Shown here in pieces: positions 61,321 through 64,000 of a stretch of DNA of 64,000 nucleotides. Positions within the stretch are counted from its first letter, which is position 1. Every line of letters begins with the position of its first letter. The position numbers and the translations under genes were made by a program. Origin of the DNA: DASSUW01 sp963844405 (GTDB lineage: Bacteria; Actinomycetota; Thermoleophilia; Solirubrobacterales; Solirubrobacteraceae); assembly GCA_963844405.1 (NCBI GenBank), contig CAWJNZ010000003.1, forward strand, positions 310,001-374,000. Direction: 5' to 3'. The notes beneath the pieces were generated by a model. That model worked only from the letters and a program-made list of their open reading frames with translations. It was not told where the DNA came from and searched no databases.

Positions 61321-62488
61321 ATGGCCTCAAGCAACGAGAACCTGACACCGCGCCCGGAGCACCGTTTCACGTTCGGTCTGTGGACGGTGGGCAATCCGGG
61401 GCGCGATCCGTTCGGTGGTCCGACGCGCGAGCCGGTCGACCCGGTCGACTCGGTCTACCGGCTGGCCGAGCTGGGCGCCTGGGGGATCAGCCTGCATGAC
61501 GACGACCTGGTGCCGTGGGGTTCCAGCGCTGCCGAGCGCGACCGGATCGTGGCGCGCTTCAAGGCGGCGCTCGAGGAGACGGGGCTGGGCGTGGGCATGG
61601 CGACGACGAACCTGTTCGGCCATGCGGCGTTCAAGGACGGGGCCTTCACCTCCAACGACCGGCGGGTGCGCCGGGCGGCGATCGGCAAGGCGATGCGCGC
61701 GATCGACCTCGGAGCCGAGCTGGGCGGCGAGGTGTTCGTGTGCTGGGGCGGGCGCGAGGGGACCGAGGTCGGCGTGGCCAAGGACCCGCGTGATGCCCTC
61801 GAGCGCTACCGCGAGGCGCTCAACGCGCTCGTGGACTACAGCGAGTCGCAGGGTTACGGGTTCCGCTTCGCGCTCGAGCCCAAGCCCAACGAGCCGCGCG
61901 GGGACATCTTCCTGCCGACCGTCGGTCACGCCCTGCACCTGATCTCCACGCTCGACCGCCCGGAGCTGGTGGGCGTCAACCCCGAGGTCGCGCACGAGAC
62001 GATGGCCGGGCTGTCCTTCCATCACGCGGTCGGTCAGGCGTTGTGGGCGGGCAAGCTGTTCCACATCGACCTCAACGGCCAGGACGTCGGGCGCTATGAC
62101 CAGGACTTCCGGTTCGGGGCGGAGGATCTCAAGGAGGCGTTCCTGCTCGTGCGGCTTTTGGAGAACGCGGGCTACAGCGGGCCGCGGCACTTCGACGCGC
62201 ACGCGTACCGCAACGAGAACGCCGAGGGGGTGTGGGACTTCGCCGAGGGCTGCATGCGCACCTACCTCGCGCTGGCCGAGCGCGCGCGGCGCTTCGACGA
62301 GCTGCCCGAGGTCAAGGAGGCGCTCGAGGCCGCGTCGGCGCCGGAGCTGGCCCGCGCGTCGGTGGAGGGCGACGATCCGGAGACGCTCAAGCGCGAGTCC
62401 GAGCAGCTGGACGCGCTGGCCGAGCGCGGCTACTACAACGAGAAGCTCGACCAGCTCCTCGTCGAGGTTCTCCTAGGCGTCCGTCTAG
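61321..62488 (+). CDS. xylA: Xylose isomerase, stop codon out of frame
   Basis: Actinobacterial-type D-xylose/glucose isomerase. Motifs: GISLHDDDLVPWG (catalytic His), FVCWGGREG, LEPKPNEPRGDIFLPT (metal Glu and Lys), FHIDLNGQDVGRYDQDFRFG (metal Asp residues) and HFDAHAYRNEN. The start ATG at 61321 has AAAGGA eight nt upstream. The family ends with the LLGAR-type sequence, seen here as VEVLLGVR; directly after it TAG at 62486-62488 lies one base out of frame, and in frame the reading goes on for over 700 nt through antisense of the next two genes. One extra base near 62485 (error or mutation) is the simplest reading; the expected length is about 389 aa, normal. It overlaps the end of the RsbW-like gene. 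Confidence 0.9.
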
Positions 62489-62874
62489 GCGGCGGCCGCC
62501 CGGCGGTCGAGCTCGAACCAGACCAGCGTCGTGTCGTCGGAGTCGACGCCCCAGCGGTCGGCCAGCTCGGCGACGAGGTAGAGGCCCCAGCCGGAGGGCC
62601 GCACGGGGTCGGGCGACGGGGCCCTCGGCACGAAGCCGCCGCCGGGGTCGTGGACCTCGACGCGCAGCGCGTGGTCGGCCAGCTCGATGACGAGGACGAT
62701 GACGTCGCTCTCGTCGAGGTTGGCGTGGCGGACGGCGTTCGTCACGAGCTCGGAGACGAGCAGCTGCACGTCGCGCAGCCGGTTCGCCGAGATCTCGCCC
62801 GCGAGGCGGTCGAGCGCGTGGCGCGCCTCGGAGGCGGCCTCCGGGGCGACGGCGAGCTCGCGCTCGAGCCTCAC
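62485..62874 (-). CDS. RsbW-like anti-sigma kinase (HATPase)
   Basis: HATPase protein of 129 aa: N box SELVTNAVRHAN, G1 VHDPGGGFV, and GWGLYLVAELAD (G2). The NAVRHA/WGLYLV form is the type widespread in Streptomyces as small ATP-binding proteins, somewhat different from the two RsbW-like proteins at 33 and 44 kb. The start is GTG at 62874, overlapping the STAS stop as GTGA. It converges with xylA with a few-base overlap. Confidence 0.88.
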   Translation of the reverse strand: MRLERELAVAPEAASEARHALDRLAGEISANRLRDVQLLVSELVTNAVRHANLDESDVIVLVIELADHALRVEVHDPGGGFVPRAPSPDPVRPSGWGLYLVAELADRWGVDSDDTTLVWFELDRRAAAA

Positions 62875-63205
62875 GCGACGTCCTCCGGGTCGTCCACGAA
62901 GTCGAGCCGCTCGCTCATGCGCGTGATCTCGAAGACGCGGTGCACGGTCTCGTCGCCGCGCACGATCGCGAAGCGGCGCCCCGCCTCGCGCGCCCTCATG
63001 TCCGCCACCACGACGAGCCGCAGCCCGCTCGAGTCCATGAACTCGAGGCCGCGCATGTCGAGCACGAGGGCGCCGAGCTCGGGATCGGCGGCCAGGCGGT
63101 CGAGCTCCGCCTCGAGCACGGCGGCCCCGGAGAGGTCGAGCTCGCCACGGGTCGCACGATCGCCACCGTCCCGTTCCGCGTCGTCTCGTACTTGAGCTTG
63201 GGCAT
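62871..63205 (-). pseudogene. STAS-domain antagonist, frame broken
   Basis: From ATG 63205 one frame gives MPKLKYETTRNGTVAIVRP, a typical first strand of STAS proteins; the second frame gives GELDLSGAAVLEAELDRL and GLEFMDSSGLRLVVVADMR with the phosphosite Ser. They join if one base is added near 63148 (after the RP codons). Opposite in sign to the other breaks in the window. A start at GTG 63119 would keep only the second frame and lose the first strand. Coupled to the following RsbW-like gene. Confidence 0.75.
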
Positions 63206-63253
63206 CGCCGGCGGAAGCCTAAACCTCCGGACCGCGGGAAGACTGTGCGCCAC

Positions 63254-64000
63254 ATGACACGGCTCATGCGATCGGACTGCTCCGAGCCCGGGATCTCGCG
63301 CCGCCGGCGCGGGCGTGGCTTCGAGTACCGCGACGACGAGGGCCGCCGGATCACCGACCCGGAGGACCTCGCGCGGATCCGCGAGCTCGGCATCCCGCCC
63401 GCATGGGAGGACGTCTGGATCTGCCCGAACCCGCGTGGCCACCTGCAGGCGACCGGCGCCGACGCCGCCGGCCGCAAGCAGTACCTCTACCACGACGCGT
63501 GGCGCACGCGGCGCGACGCCGAGAAGTTCGAGGACATGGTGCGCTTCGCGCGCGCGCTGCCCGACCTGCGCGAGCGCGTGGAGGCCGACCTCGAGGGCGA
63601 CGCGCTGACGCGCGAGCGCGTGCTCGCCTGCGCCGTGCGGCTGCTCGACCGCGGCTTCTTCCGCATCGGCTCCGAGCAGTACGCGGTCCAGAACGCCTCC
63701 TACGGCCTGGCCACCATGCGCAAGGACCACGTGTCCATCGCCGACGGCGGCGAGATGGTCTTCGACTACCCGGCCAAGAGCGGCGTGCGGCGGGTGCAGG
63801 CGATCGTCGACCCGCGGTCGCTGAAGATCGTGACGGCGCTGCGCCGCCGGCGCGGCGGCGGCGACGAGCTGCTGGCCTTCAAGGACGGGCGACGCTGGCG
63901 CGACGTCCGGTCGGAGGACATCAACGCCTACCTCAAGGAGGCGACCGGCGACGACTTCTCGGCCAAGGACTTCCGCACCTGGAACGCGACGGTGCTGGCC
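63254..64000 (+). CDS. Type IB DNA topoisomerase (partial, 3' end outside window)
   Basis: Poxvirus/eukaryote-like topoisomerase IB as found in many bacteria; the first 249 codons are present and run off the right edge. Visible: the N-terminal strand domain with FEYRDDEGRRITDPEDLARI, RELGIPPAWEDVWICPNPRG and the QATGADAAGRKQYLYHDAWR block, then the start of the catalytic domain with RLLDRGFFRIGSEQYA and ASYGLATMRKDHV (catalytic Arg/Lys region) and FPAKSG-like DYPAKSGVRRV. The catalytic Tyr would lie beyond the window. The start ATG at 63254 is inferred. Confidence 0.93.
   Translation, partial: MTRLMRSDCSEPGISRRRRGRGFEYRDDEGRRITDPEDLARIRELGIPPAWEDVWICPNPRGHLQATGADAAGRKQYLYHDAWRTRRDAEKFEDMVRFARALPDLRERVEADLEGDALTRERVLACAVRLLDRGFFRIGSEQYAVQNASYGLATMRKDHVSIADGGEMVFDYPAKSGVRRVQAIVDPRSLKIVTALRRRRGGGDELLAFKDGRRWRDVRSEDINAYLKEATGDDFSAKDFRTWNATVLA

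Noticed and set aside
62488..63195. Read-through of xylA by about 235 codons
   Set aside because: The extension is antisense of the RsbW-like and STAS genes, has no family character, and begins right after the conserved C-terminus where an out-of-frame TAG is present.

Overview
The window is a stretch of very GC-rich bacterial chromosome with strongly G/C-ending codons and many GTG starts. The gene content points to an actinobacterium of the Solirubrobacterales/Thermoleophilia type: SigB/SigF-type sigma factors with RsbW/STAS partner-switching proteins, a MarP-like protease, Ku/LigD, an actinobacterial-type XylA, a YbdK-type ligase, and a secreted ThuA/PKD giant protein. The lineage is an inference from gene content; no rRNA or other phylogenetic marker is present.

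Layout. 0-2.2 kb: partial htpX, a c-di-AMP riboswitch and the M23 cell-wall hydrolase gene it controls. 2.2-7.4 kb: lgt, then lysA-hom-thrC-thrB (aspartate-family amino acids). 7.5-9.5 kb: leftward FHA-ParA-L,D-transpeptidase operon. 9.5-16.3 kb: small zinc-ribbon protein, SRPBCC protein, lipoprotein, a penicillin-binding protein, a frame-broken MarP-like protease and topoisomerase III. 16.5-18.3 kb: an IS630-type element with 13-bp inverted ends that encloses a SEC-C gene as well as its frame-broken transposase. 18.3-25.2 kb: hypothetical gene and AddB/AddA-type repair nuclease-helicases (addA frame-broken). 25.2-45 kb: a regulatory and stress region with a LuxR-type two-component system, an ANTAR regulator, two SigB/SigF-type sigma factors, one SigA-like sigma factor, RsbW-type kinases, STAS antagonists, a PAS/GAF/SpoIIE phosphatase, BON, CsbD, PfpI, ferritin-like and Crp-like proteins. 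44.5-53 kb: LigD (ligase plus phosphoesterase, no polymerase), aldo/keto reductase, CDGSH protein, polar amino-acid ABC transporter, haem-oxygenase-like diiron protein, YbdK ligase, methyltransferase and Ku. 53.1-61.2 kb: one 2708-residue secreted protein. 61.3-64 kb: xylA, another STAS/RsbW pair and partial topoisomerase IB.

Three layers of organisation stand out. (i) Four intergenic palindromic elements with related ends but different stems lie between convergent transcription units. (ii) SigB-like promoters (GTT/GGTT, 15-17 nt, GGGTA) precede the rsbW operon and genes for BON, DUF1360, CsbD, STAS and probably PfpI, so the stress sigma factors, their switches and their targets sit together. 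(iii) Many other genes have a TAnnnT hexamer only 7-10 nt before the start codon, the pattern of leaderless transcripts; several of these hexamers share bases with the previous gene's stop codon.

Six frame breaks (MarP-like gene, transposase twice, addA, the end of xylA, one STAS gene) are more than expected for conserved genes. Sequencing error should be excluded before any is read as biology.
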